Part shown: one piece after another, positions 24,101-32,170 of the stretch
How positions within the stretch are numbered: the stretch's first letter is position 1
How the letters are laid out: each line of letters begins with the position of its first letter
Origin: RGIG8050 sp045588915
Lineage (GTDB): Bacteria; Bacillota; Clostridia; Christensenellales; UBA1242
Direction: 5' to 3'
Assembly (NCBI GenBank): GCA_045588915.1
Contig: JAZNFA010000004.1
Span: 1-64,000 of the forward strand
Length of the DNA: 64,000 bases
Program-made: the position numbers and the translations under genes
The notes under the pieces: generated by a model
What the model was told of the DNA's origin: nothing
What the model saw: the letters and a program-made list of their open reading frames with translations, nothing else
Database searches by the model: none

Positions 24101-24595
24101 TTCATAAATTTCATCATTTGATTCATCAACAGGTTCAACTTGTGCCAACTCATCTTGCCCTACTTCTTCACTCTCAGCATCATCTTCAGCAATTTCTTCT
24201 TCAGATTCTTCAGCTACCTCTTCACCTTCTTCAAATTCTTCACTTTCATCACTTACTTCACTTACTTCACTTACTTCAGATTCCATTACTACATCAACGG
24301 TGTCATCAGTTTCTGCTTCTTCGATAACATCTTCAGCACTGACATCTTCTTCATCAAGAGACAAATCTTCTGCTTCAACATTGTCTTCTGCAGCTGTTTC
24401 TGATTCTTCGATAAATGACTCATTATCAGTTTCCTCTTCAACTATCTCATCAGATAATTCATTATTTTCAGTTTCAGCAATGACATCCTCCACAGTTTCA
24501 GGAACTTCTTCAGTTTCTGTTGCTATAGTTTCATTTGGTTCATCATCAAAACTGACTGAATTTTCATCGTCGATTAAATCATCAAACTCACCCAT
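21173..24595 (-). CDS. gyrA: DNA gyrase subunit A with ~330-residue acidic N-terminal extension
   Basis: 1140 aa. The canonical core starts near residue 331 (IIEKSVATIMHES) with the winged helix, catalytic tyrosine in AAMRYTEAKLAP and, C-terminally, the beta-pinwheel that wraps DNA. No clear GyrA box is visible except QRVGKMK near the end. In front lies a region very rich in Glu, Asp, Ser and Val with short repeats (SEVSEVSEVS), then a basic-acidic helix (~270-305). I know of no such extension in typical GyrA; it may be a flexible DNA-mimicking or tethering arm. AGGAGGT precedes the ATG, which overlaps gyrB by 8 bp. Confidence 0.92.
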   Translation of the reverse strand: MGEFDDLIDDENSVSFDDEPNETIATETEEVPETVEDVIAETENNELSDEIVEEETDNESFIEESETAAEDNVEAEDLSLDEEDVSAEDVIEEAETDDTVDVVMESEVSEVSEVSDESEEFEEGEEVAEESEEEIAEDDAESEEVGQDELAQVEPVDESNDEIYENREETVTIETEEVATDDMEEIEEAPIPDAVVMEESEKSDDVSETEMEANIDEMPTELDNEAAVVVNEDTAVTTDDVSSEVSQVVERASHSKIANIDDVVKLSESDLKAEAEAARQAAIMKPIIEKEERRQKLLAEKESRKTTVANASQTAEVEASNDGDGNDGNSEDGIIEKSVATIMHESMIPYSEFVILDRALPRVEDGLKPVQRRILYAMNDLGLAPEKPFRKSAAIVGECLGKYHPHGDVSVYDAMVRMAQPFNMNMPLISGQGNFGSDDGDPPAAMRYTEAKLAPLALELLRDMDKDTVTYSLTYDDRNTEPDTLPARYPNLLTNGCSGIAVGLATNIPPHNLGELIDAHIAFIDNPKITLKQVLKIVKGPDFPTAGWIVADDNMYNAYETGRGKVVMSGKVHIEVEGDKRNIVITELPYQVNKVQLQKNIADLRENKKGDLQNITEIRDESDRNGMRILIKLRKDTDAYKIVEQLYKFTQLRCNFNYNMVAIAEGKPRQMGLLQIIEYYVNYQRQVIYKRSVFELNQAKERAHILEGLLVAVKNIDEVIKIIKTSKHTSEARERLQKRFSLSERQAQAILDLRLARLTNLEVLKIEQELKELRELIERLTAIISSKKLQFEVVKTELLAIKKRFKVDRRTRVVNKLEDVIITADDDEVPVEDIVLTITASGNIKRVTKKHFSMSKTNAADGMREQDVNRIAVLTQTDKLLHIFTNMGKCYKLFGGDVPECRLKDRGVALRKLFPTANPEEYPIAIYPAVADTLPEYNLVWLSKTGMIKRSKFSDACSVIKSVFDVYKIREDRKDEILAVQKLPKNRTILMITNVGNVLNAATGDVPVQGRIASGVKGMQMDDSAWLAGISTAENGGYAVLVTNQGNAKKVAMSDIDKMVRYRKGLTIASGMGKGEEVIYATFARKDDDLVVKTANGDLLARSVEKIPTVQRVGKMKNIFGKQQIIEAWLHRTNFVTPEY

Positions 24596-26600
24596 TGATA
24601 CCTCCTAATTTACTCTTCACTGCTTTAATTGCTGTGTCATCTTGTTTGTTGAAATTTGCGTGTTTGCTAATATAGTTACGGCGACTTTCAATATCATCGC
24701 CCATCAAGGTTGTAATTAAACGTTCTGCTTCGGCAGCATCACTCAACGTGATACGACACAATTTGCGAGTTTTGGGATTCATTGTCGTATCCCATAATTG
24801 GTCAGCATTCATCTCACCCAAACCTTTATAACGTTGTACACTACATCCTTTAACTTTTTTTGTTACTTCTTTTAATTCATTATCATCATAGCAATAACGA
24901 TTGTAATCTTTCTTGTAAACCTTAAACAAGGGTGGCATACCCGTATAAACGTGACCTTGCGCAATTAATTCTTTCATATAACGGAAAAAGAATGTTAATA
25001 AGATTGAACGAATATGACCACCATCCTGGTCAGCATCGGCCAATATAATAACTTTATGATAACGCAAATTATCAATATTAAAGTCTTCACCAATACCCGT
25101 TCCCAAAGCACCAATCAAAGTACGGAATTCATCATTTTCCAAAACTTGGTCAATACGTTTCTTCTCTGCATTTAATGGTTTACCACGTAATGGTAAAATT
25201 GCTTGAATACTTCGATCACGACCTTGCTTTGCAGTACCACCAGCACTATCACCCTCAACAATGAAAATTTCATTCATCTCAGGACGACGTCCACTACAAC
25301 TTGCCAATTTTCCGATTAAAACACTGCCATCAATACTGTTTTTACTACGAGCAATATCTTTGGCTTTACGTGCTGCTTCACGAACACGAGCTGCAGCTTT
25401 CGCTTTGTTAATAATAATTTCCAATAAACTTTTCTTTTCAGCCGATTTATCAGCATCTTTAAAATACTCAATCAAATTATTATAGGTAAAAGTTTCCACA
25501 GCGATTTTTGCTTCAGGATTACCCAATTTTGTTTTTGTTTGTCCTTCAAATTGAACTTCGTGCATTTTAATTGATAAGACAGCCGTCATACCTTCACGAT
25601 AATCTTCACCCTGTAAAGCATTATCTTTTTCTTTAAACAAACCAAATTGCTTACCCAACTGGTTAAACGCACGAGTAATTGCACTCTTGAAACCAGTTTC
25701 GTGAGTACCACCTTCAGATGTCGGAATATTATTAACGTAAGAGAAAATACTTTCAACAAATCCATCCGTATGTTGAATTGCAAAAGTAATTGGCATTTTA
25801 TCGCTTTGACCTGCAATAATGAATGGTGCTTTATATAAAGTATTCTTGCCTTCATTTAAATAAGCAACAAAGTCAGCCAAACCACCATCAAACTTAAATA
25901 CACATTCACGTGAGAATTCAGCATCTTCCGGTGCAATACGTTCATCAATTAAAGTAATTTCAGCACCTTTATTTAAGAAAGCTAATTCTTCTAAACGTTG
26001 TGAAATGATTTTGTAATCAAACTGTGCGTGATTAAACATTTCACTATCGGGTAAGAAATGAACCCGTGTTCCGTTTTTAAGAGTACGTCCAACAACTTTC
26101 AATGGCGCATCAGCAACACCCCAGTGCATTTGTCCATCAGCAGGATCAATATGAGGCGAGAAACGAATGTAGTGTTCCTTACCACCTTTAAAAACTGTAA
26201 CTTCGCAATATTCCGACAAAGCATTAACAACCGAAGCACCGACCCCATGTAAACCACCAGAGAAACTATAATTCTTGTTATCAAATTTACCACCAGCGTG
26301 AAGTTCGGTATATACCATTTCCACACCGGAAATTTTCAATTCTTGATGAATATCAACAGGAATACCACGACCGTTATCTTCAACAGTAATTGAATTATCT
26401 TGGTGAATCATAACAGTCAACTTGCTACCGAAACCGTTCGCAATTTCGTCAATTCCATTATCAACAATTTCCCACAACAAATGATGCATACCCTTTGAAC
26501 CAGTTGTACCAATGTACATACCTGGCCTTTTACGGACTGCATCTAAGCCTTTTAGAAGCGTTAAATTGCTTGCGTCATAACTTTGTTTTTCGTTTGCCAT
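24588..26600 (-). CDS. gyrB: DNA gyrase subunit B
   Basis: 670 aa. GHKL ATPase domain at the N-terminus (EIVDNGIDEI, DNGRGIPV, GLHGVGASVVNALS), transducer domain, then the Toprim domain with EGDSAGG and ADADQDGGHIRSILLTFF (DxDxD metal site, Gln in place of the usual Val) and the terminal QRYKGLGEMN motif (VQRYKGLGEM). With GyrA it introduces negative supercoils. First gene of the gyrBA operon; no ribosome binding site, promoter ending 7 nt upstream. Confidence 0.95.
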   Translation of the reverse strand: MANEKQSYDASNLTLLKGLDAVRKRPGMYIGTTGSKGMHHLLWEIVDNGIDEIANGFGSKLTVMIHQDNSITVEDNGRGIPVDIHQELKISGVEMVYTELHAGGKFDNKNYSFSGGLHGVGASVVNALSEYCEVTVFKGGKEHYIRFSPHIDPADGQMHWGVADAPLKVVGRTLKNGTRVHFLPDSEMFNHAQFDYKIISQRLEELAFLNKGAEITLIDERIAPEDAEFSRECVFKFDGGLADFVAYLNEGKNTLYKAPFIIAGQSDKMPITFAIQHTDGFVESIFSYVNNIPTSEGGTHETGFKSAITRAFNQLGKQFGLFKEKDNALQGEDYREGMTAVLSIKMHEVQFEGQTKTKLGNPEAKIAVETFTYNNLIEYFKDADKSAEKKSLLEIIINKAKAAARVREAARKAKDIARSKNSIDGSVLIGKLASCSGRRPEMNEIFIVEGDSAGGTAKQGRDRSIQAILPLRGKPLNAEKKRIDQVLENDEFRTLIGALGTGIGEDFNIDNLRYHKVIILADADQDGGHIRSILLTFFFRYMKELIAQGHVYTGMPPLFKVYKKDYNRYCYDDNELKEVTKKVKGCSVQRYKGLGEMNADQLWDTTMNPKTRKLCRITLSDAAEAERLITTLMGDDIESRRNYISKHANFNKQDDTAIKAVKSKLGGING

Positions 26601-26607
26601 ACGTTAT

Positions 26608-26635
26608 AGTATAGCACTTTTCAAAAAACCCACAA
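26608..26635 (-). promoter_or_regulatory. Leaderless promoter of gyrB
   Basis: TTGTGG (26630-26635), 16-nt spacer, TATACT (26608-26613), 7 nt to the ATG at 26600. Confidence 0.65.
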
Positions 26636-26647
26636 AATGGTTATTTT

Positions 26648-26661
26648 ATACAATATATTGT
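26648..26661. promoter_or_regulatory. Perfect 14-bp palindrome upstream of gyrB
   Basis: TACAATATATTGTA lies between the end of nrdG and the gyrB -35. It resembles a dyad operator and, loosely, an NrdR box, but it is downstream of the nrd genes. Confidence 0.3.
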
Positions 26662-26669
26662 ATGCGTAA

Positions 26670-27323
26670 TTATATTCTTACCACTAGATGTTGAACGTAC
26701 TTTTTCACTACTTGCGCCATTTCGTTAATTTTTTGACTGGAATACGCACCATCACAGCGACACTGTTGAATTTGCCAAACTTGAGCTCCATTAACAATAT
26801 TTTTGCCAATTTCAATTAAATCTTCTTCGTTAAGCAATGGGCTAACGGTTGTACGGAACATATATTTAACTTTGTTTTGCTGTTTTAAATACTTTACTGT
26901 TTGTAAAACATTACAAATGGAAGCACCAGTAATCATTTGATGTTTTTCTGCCATTGCTTTCACATCTAAAGCAATATAATCGACAAGACCTAATTCAACA
27001 ATTTTCTGCACAAGCAAAGGTCGAGTTCCATTTGTATCAAGCTTAACCAATAAGCCAATTTGCTTTATTCGTTCTAATAACGGAATTAAATCAGGATAAA
27101 GTGTTGGCTCACCACCACTAATAACAACAGCTTCAATAAAGTATTTTTTTTTATTTAAAAAATTAAACACAGGCTTCACGTCTAATTGATTTTGCTGTGG
27201 ATTTAAAATATGTCGATTGTGACAATAATGACATCGCATATTACAACCTGCTAAAAAAATTACGGTTGCAATTTTTTCAGGATAATCAATCAATGAAAGT
27301 TTTTGCCACCCTGCAATTTTCAT
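26670..27323 (-). CDS. nrdG: Anaerobic ribonucleotide reductase activating protein (radical SAM)
   Basis: 217 aa. CNMRCHYCHN (CxxxCxxC) binds the 4Fe-4S cluster and SAM; SGGEPTL follows. It makes the glycyl radical on NrdD. It belongs to the longer activase type, with a full partial TIM barrel (VDYIALDVKA near 120). The start ATG 27323 follows GGAAG four bases after the nrdD stop, so it is the second gene of nrdDG. Confidence 0.92.
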   Translation of the reverse strand: MKIAGWQKLSLIDYPEKIATVIFLAGCNMRCHYCHNRHILNPQQNQLDVKPVFNFLNKKKYFIEAVVISGGEPTLYPDLIPLLERIKQIGLLVKLDTNGTRPLLVQKIVELGLVDYIALDVKAMAEKHQMITGASICNVLQTVKYLKQQNKVKYMFRTTVSPLLNEEDLIEIGKNIVNGAQVWQIQQCRCDGAYSSQKINEMAQVVKKYVQHLVVRI

Positions 27324-27326
27324 CAA

Positions 27327-29129
27327 TTAACTTCCTATAGCAAATAATTGATATTTTTTTCGGTCATGATATTCTTGCTTTTTGCCTGCGTGATAGTTTG
27401 ATACTGGACGCAAGAACCCCACTACACGACTCCATACTTCAGTTACTGCACCACAAATTGGACATTGCCAATATTCACCAGCCAAATAACCATGCGCAGG
27501 ACAAATTGCAAAAGTTGGAGTTAGTGAAAGATAAGGTAGACTGTAGCGATGAAAAATTTTTTGTAACAGTGATTTAATGGCGTCAATATCATCCAACTTC
27601 TCACCAGTATACAAATGCAGCACCGTTCCACCTGTGTATAATACTTGCAATTCATCCTGTAAATCTAATGTTAAAAGTAAATCATCCGTATAGCCAACGG
27701 GCAACTGTGTGCTATTTGTATAATATGGTATTGCTGGAGTTCCGGACGTAATAATATCAGGATAAACTTTTTTATCAAGTTGTGCTAAACGACTGGCCGT
27801 ACTTTCAGCCGGCGTTGCTTCCAAATTATATAAATACCCTGTTGCTTTTTGATATTCACTCAATTTATTACGCAAAAAATGCATCACACGCAACGCAAAT
27901 TCACGACCAATTTCGGTTTCAATACCAACACCCTTTAAATTCAACAGACATTCATGCATTCCGACGATACCAATCGTACTAAAATGATTATTCCAATAAC
28001 CACCTGTACGTTGTTTAATCCCTTGCAAGTAATAAGCACAATATGGATATAAACCCATATCCGTCTGTTTTTCGATCATTTTACGTTTAACTTCTAAACT
28101 CTGTTGCGCTAAATCTGTCAAACACCCTAAACGAACAAAAAAATCCTCTTCATCTTTCGCTTCATAACCCAAACGTGGCAAATTCAAAGTTACAATTCCA
28201 ATACTGCCAGTTAAGGGATTAGACCCAAATAAACCACCGCCACGCTTTCGTAGTTCTCGTAAATCCAATCGCAGACGACAACACATTGATGTGGCATCTT
28301 CCGGATTCAAATCCGAGTTAACAAAGTTTGCAAAATAGGGAATTCCATACTTTGCCGCCATTTTAACAATTTGTGTCATTACCGGACTTTGCCAATCGGT
28401 TTCCTGAGTAATATTTATGGTTGGTATTGGAAAAGAAAAGACACGTCCTTGACTGTCCCCTTTTAACATTGCTTTACAAAAAGCCAAATCCAGCCTTTCC
28501 ATTTCAACTTGGTAATTGCCATAAGTTGTAGCTTGAACTTCACCACCAATCAGAACAGGAACATCACGCAAGGTATTTGGGCAACAAACATCTAAGGTTA
28601 GATTTGAAAATGGACACTGGAAACCACTTCTGGTCGCCACGTTAAGATTAAAAATGAAATCATACATCATCTGTTCTAAGGTTGCATCATCCAACTCATC
28701 CGAACGCACAAAAGGTGCTAAATAAGTATCAAAGGACGACCAAGCTTGTGCTCCTGCCGTCTCCCCCTGAAAAGTAAAAGTCGCATTCACAATTTGATTT
28801 AATGCACTTTGTAAAGTCTTAGCTGGCGCTGCCGACATCTTACCAGGCACACCAGTAAACCCCAAAGTTAACAACTGTCGTAAATCCCAACCAACACAAT
28901 ATGGACCGAAAAAACCTAAATCGTGAATATGAAACCGTCCCTGCTTGTGGGCAACAGCAATCTCAGGCGAATAAACTTGATCTAACCAATACTGACTCGT
29001 AACTGATTCTCGCAAATGCAGATTCAAACCTGCCACCGAGCGTTGCATATTTGCGTTATTTTTCTCGACAAAATCTTGCCCAGTCAAATACTGCTCGAAC
29101 AAATCATTTACCATTTGTTGACTATCCAT
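27327..29129 (-). CDS. nrdD: Anaerobic (class III) ribonucleoside-triphosphate reductase
   Basis: 600 aa. Reduces NTPs to dNTPs under anaerobic conditions. Seen: active-site region QCPFSNLTLD, loop segments NPLTGSIGIVTLNLPR, a C-terminal zinc site (CPAHGY...CPICG) and the glycyl-radical loop SRVVGFLRPV. The N-terminal ATP-cone regulatory domain of ~700-aa enzymes is absent, so dATP feedback through it is not possible. A promoter-like TTGACA is upstream, with an A/T-rich -10 6-9 nt before the ATG and no ribosome binding site. Confidence 0.95.
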   Translation of the reverse strand: MDSQQMVNDLFEQYLTGQDFVEKNNANMQRSVAGLNLHLRESVTSQYWLDQVYSPEIAVAHKQGRFHIHDLGFFGPYCVGWDLRQLLTLGFTGVPGKMSAAPAKTLQSALNQIVNATFTFQGETAGAQAWSSFDTYLAPFVRSDELDDATLEQMMYDFIFNLNVATRSGFQCPFSNLTLDVCCPNTLRDVPVLIGGEVQATTYGNYQVEMERLDLAFCKAMLKGDSQGRVFSFPIPTINITQETDWQSPVMTQIVKMAAKYGIPYFANFVNSDLNPEDATSMCCRLRLDLRELRKRGGGLFGSNPLTGSIGIVTLNLPRLGYEAKDEEDFFVRLGCLTDLAQQSLEVKRKMIEKQTDMGLYPYCAYYLQGIKQRTGGYWNNHFSTIGIVGMHECLLNLKGVGIETEIGREFALRVMHFLRNKLSEYQKATGYLYNLEATPAESTASRLAQLDKKVYPDIITSGTPAIPYYTNSTQLPVGYTDDLLLTLDLQDELQVLYTGGTVLHLYTGEKLDDIDAIKSLLQKIFHRYSLPYLSLTPTFAICPAHGYLAGEYWQCPICGAVTEVWSRVVGFLRPVSNYHAGKKQEYHDRKKYQLFAIGS

Positions 29130-29177
29130 CAGTTTATCTTATTGAAAAGAAAACTTTTTTGTGTCAAGTCGAAACGT

Positions 29178-29432
29178 TCAGGCTGTTAATGCTTGTTTTA
29201 ATGCTTTAGCTAATTGATCAGGACAACTTGTACCACGACCTCGACAATCAACGCCTTCCAACTTAGTAATTAAATCCTGCGCTTTTTGACCTTCTGCCAA
29301 AGTTGCAATCCCGATGGTATTTCCTGGACATCCACCTAAAAAACGTACGTTATGAACAACATCTTGTTCATCAAGTTCGAATGTAATCTGCATACTACAA
29401 ACCCCTTTGGGACTATAACTAAATTCTCTCAT
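29178..29432 (-). CDS. TSCPD-domain protein
   Basis: 84 aa, containing FLGGCPGNTIGIATLAEG and the name-giving TSCPD motif. This domain also forms the C-terminus of B12-dependent ribonucleotide reductases; stand-alone copies are widespread in Clostridia and their function is not settled. Conserved cysteines suggest metal binding. Start ATG 29432 lies 9 nt after AGGAGG; ATG 29438 is too close. It overlaps the DUF4364 gene by 14 bp and sits just upstream of nrdD. Confidence 0.85.
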   Translation of the reverse strand: MREFSYSPKGVCSMQITFELDEQDVVHNVRFLGGCPGNTIGIATLAEGQKAQDLITKLEGVDCRGRGTSCPDQLAKALKQALTA

Positions 29433-29994
29433 CTTCATGATCCTCCTGTTCTACTAAATGATTATAGACATATTCAAAAACTTCTGGTGCTTTATCTTTC
29501 CAACGTGCTGCTGCACGAATCGCATCGGCACGAGAAGGTACTCTTAATTCCAGTTTCATTAGATTTTGCGGACCCGTGTAATCTTTAATCATCAAAACTA
29601 CCGTTTGTGTCCCATCAGTATTTTTATAGTAATCAATACGATACTCTTGACTACGTTTCATACGTAATTTGTTTTCATCAGTATATTTAATGATACTTTC
29701 ACGAATGGACGCAGGAATTTTTGTCCAAAAGTGAGCTAAACAATCACGGCCGTCTTTTGCCAATTGATACATTAAATCCCCAGAAACCGTCTTGGCAACA
29801 ACAAATTTAACATCAACAATCTTTGCCAACGCTTCGCGATAATCCATATAAGACATCAAGTCCGGATTCGACATAATAATTTCCGATAAAGTATTTTCCG
29901 ACAATGGAATTTCCATTTTCTCAAAAATAAACAGCAATATAATCTTGCGTGTTATCTCATCGGCAACGAAATAAGTACTACGATTATCTTTCAC
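29419..29994 (-). CDS. DUF4364 family protein
   Basis: 191 aa, resembling the DUF4364 family of Clostridia: an N-terminal winged-helix-like part (ITRKIILLFIFEKMEIPLSE) followed by an alpha-beta C-terminal half. Possibly a DNA-binding regulator; function unknown. Overlaps the end of valS by 11 bp, so it is translationally coupled to it. Confidence 0.7.
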   Translation of the reverse strand: MKDNRSTYFVADEITRKIILLFIFEKMEIPLSENTLSEIIMSNPDLMSYMDYREALAKIVDVKFVVAKTVSGDLMYQLAKDGRDCLAHFWTKIPASIRESIIKYTDENKLRMKRSQEYRIDYYKNTDGTQTVVLMIKDYTGPQNLMKLELRVPSRADAIRAAARWKDKAPEVFEYVYNHLVEQEDHEDERI

Positions 29995-32134
29995 CAGTCA
30001 AATTATATAACAGTTCCTGGAACCTGGCAAGTTTCTCTTGTTCTTGTTGTACAAGTTCGGCAGGAGCTTTAGCCATAAATCCTGGATTATTTAACATACG
30101 CGATGCCCTTGCGATTTCGGCACGATAGAACTCAGCTTGTGCTTGTGTATCAACAGGTTTTTCGACCTTTTCAACTTTAGGCTTTGGTTTGTCTTTACAT
30201 TCTTCGATATATTTATCACAGAAATCAGTCCAGAACCATTGTTGCAATTCATTCGCAGCAATACCAAATTCATATTTCTCGTAACGACGCGTGATTGTAC
30301 GAATGATTTTATTCAAACTAGTCAACATCCAATGCTTTTTACCTTTAATCGGTGTCGGAAAAGGTTCAAATGCCAATTCGGTATCGTGCCCTATTTCGTG
30401 CCAAATTTGCTCCGTAATATATGGTGCAATTGGATGTAATAATTTCAAGAAACTTTCCAAAGCACTTACCAACAGTTCGTTATCTTTATGCATCAAAACA
30501 AACTTCGTCGCATTCCAGATTTTATTCATAAAATAGCGAGCCTTAGTAATTTTTTCGTCACCATAGTTTGGGTCACGATCCAAACTTGAACCAAACAACA
30601 ATGAATAACGCAAAACATCACAGCCATATTGTTCAATGATATCAATTGGGTCTATGCCATTACCCAATGATTTACTCATTTTGCGTCCTTGACTGTCACG
30701 AACTAAACCATGAAATAAAACAGTATGGAATGGCAATTGTTTGGTGTGATAAAGTCCAGAGAAAACCATACGAATAACCCAGAAGAAGATAATTTCATAA
30801 GCCGTAACCAAAACATCGGTAGGATAAAAATAATTGAAATCTTCTTGATTTTTATTCAAGGTAACAAATGGCCACAAAGCTGATGAGAACCAAGTATCCA
30901 ATACATCGGTTTCACATTCAATTGGAATACGATGCCCAGAAATTAACTGACGAGAAATACACCAGTCCTTAATATTCGTCAACCAGTTCAAATACATTTT
31001 TTGAAATTTTTTGGGAACAATATTTAAACCATTATTCAAAGCTTGAATTGCTGGTTGCGCAAGGTCGTGCATTTTAACAAACCATTGTTTTGAAATTGAA
31101 GGTTCAGCCGTTTGGTGGCAACGATAACATTGTCCGACATTCGAAATATGTTCTTTGGTTGCAATCAACAAACCACTTGCTTCCAAATCAGCAACAACTG
31201 CAGCACGCGCATCTGAGATTGTCATACCCACATATTTACCGACGTCACCACACATCAAGCCATTTTCATCAATCACTTTTAAATGTGGTAAGTTATGGTG
31301 TTCTCCCGTTTCATAGTCATTATGGTCATGTGCCGGTGTAACTTTTACTGCCCCAGTACCAAACTTCATATCAACTGAATCATCGGCAATTACTGGAATT
31401 TCACGATTAGTTAAAGGCAATGGCACGGTCTTACCAATTAAATCTTGATAGCGTTTATCATTTGGATTGACAGCAACAGCCACGTCACCAAATAACGTTT
31501 CGGGACGAGTTGTTGCGACACGTAATGGACCATATTGAATAGTCCAAATGTTACGTTTGACTTCACTATACTCTACTTCAATATCAGACAATGCAGTATG
31601 ACAATACGGACACCAGTTAATCATACGTTCGCCCTGATAAATATAACCATCTTGATATAAACGATGAAAAGCTTTATTTACTTCTTCCTTGCAATGGTCT
31701 TCCATTGTAAAGGTAAAACGTGACCAATCACAAGACAAACCCAAACGTTTAAACTGGTTGCAGATAATTGCTTGATAGTGGTCATACCAATTTTGAATGC
31801 GTTCCATAAATTGTTCGCGAGTTAAATCTTGTTTAGTTAAACCTTCTTTTTTTAACTCTTCCACAACCTTGGCTTCGGTTGCAATCGCAGCATGATCAGC
31901 GCCAGGCAACATTAAAGCTTCATAACCCTGCATACGTTTAAAACGAACTAACGCATCAATAATCGTCGAATTAAAAGCATGACCAATGTGCAACTTGCTT
32001 GTAATATTGGGTGGAGGCATAATAACAGTGAATGGTTTTTTATCACGGTTTACTTGAGCCTTAAAAACATTATTATCAATCCATTTAGCATTGTAATAAG
32101 CTTCACAAGTTTTGAAATCAAAATTCTTGTCCAT
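29984..32134 (-). CDS. valS: Valyl-tRNA synthetase, short with rearranged anticodon domain
   Basis: 716 aa against ~880 usual. The class I core is normal: PPPNITSKLHIGHAF (HIGH), editing domain (ATTRPETLFGD), DVLDTWFSSALWPF and KMSKSLGNGIDP (KMSKS). Two changes are seen. The zinc knuckle between GHRIP and DVLDTWF is reduced to four residues. In the anticodon-binding domain the block LLHPIAPYITEQIW (residues ~559-578) comes before HWMLTSLN...CDKYIEECK (601-647), the reverse of the usual order. The C-terminal coiled coil (~662-716) is kept. Start ATG 32134 is 7 nt after a -10 and agrees with the usual N-terminus (FDFKTCEAYYNAKW). Confidence 0.93.
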   Translation of the reverse strand: MDKNFDFKTCEAYYNAKWIDNNVFKAQVNRDKKPFTVIMPPPNITSKLHIGHAFNSTIIDALVRFKRMQGYEALMLPGADHAAIATEAKVVEELKKEGLTKQDLTREQFMERIQNWYDHYQAIICNQFKRLGLSCDWSRFTFTMEDHCKEEVNKAFHRLYQDGYIYQGERMINWCPYCHTALSDIEVEYSEVKRNIWTIQYGPLRVATTRPETLFGDVAVAVNPNDKRYQDLIGKTVPLPLTNREIPVIADDSVDMKFGTGAVKVTPAHDHNDYETGEHHNLPHLKVIDENGLMCGDVGKYVGMTISDARAAVVADLEASGLLIATKEHISNVGQCYRCHQTAEPSISKQWFVKMHDLAQPAIQALNNGLNIVPKKFQKMYLNWLTNIKDWCISRQLISGHRIPIECETDVLDTWFSSALWPFVTLNKNQEDFNYFYPTDVLVTAYEIIFFWVIRMVFSGLYHTKQLPFHTVLFHGLVRDSQGRKMSKSLGNGIDPIDIIEQYGCDVLRYSLLFGSSLDRDPNYGDEKITKARYFMNKIWNATKFVLMHKDNELLVSALESFLKLLHPIAPYITEQIWHEIGHDTELAFEPFPTPIKGKKHWMLTSLNKIIRTITRRYEKYEFGIAANELQQWFWTDFCDKYIEECKDKPKPKVEKVEKPVDTQAQAEFYRAEIARASRMLNNPGFMAKAPAELVQQEQEKLARFQELLYNLTGER

Positions 32135-32141
32135 TGTAGAT

Positions 32142-32170
32142 AGTTTACTATAATCCGTAAAGTTCTGCAA
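32142..32170 (-). promoter_or_regulatory. Leaderless promoter of valS
   Basis: TTGCAG (32165-32170), 17-nt spacer, TAAACT (32142-32147), 7 nt to ATG 32134. It lies within the last codons of ftsK. Confidence 0.65.

Noticed and set aside
23834..24608. Several long antisense open frames opposite the gyrA N-terminus
   Set aside because: They arise from the repetitive Glu/Asp codons of gyrA; the antisense products are low-complexity and lack start signals.
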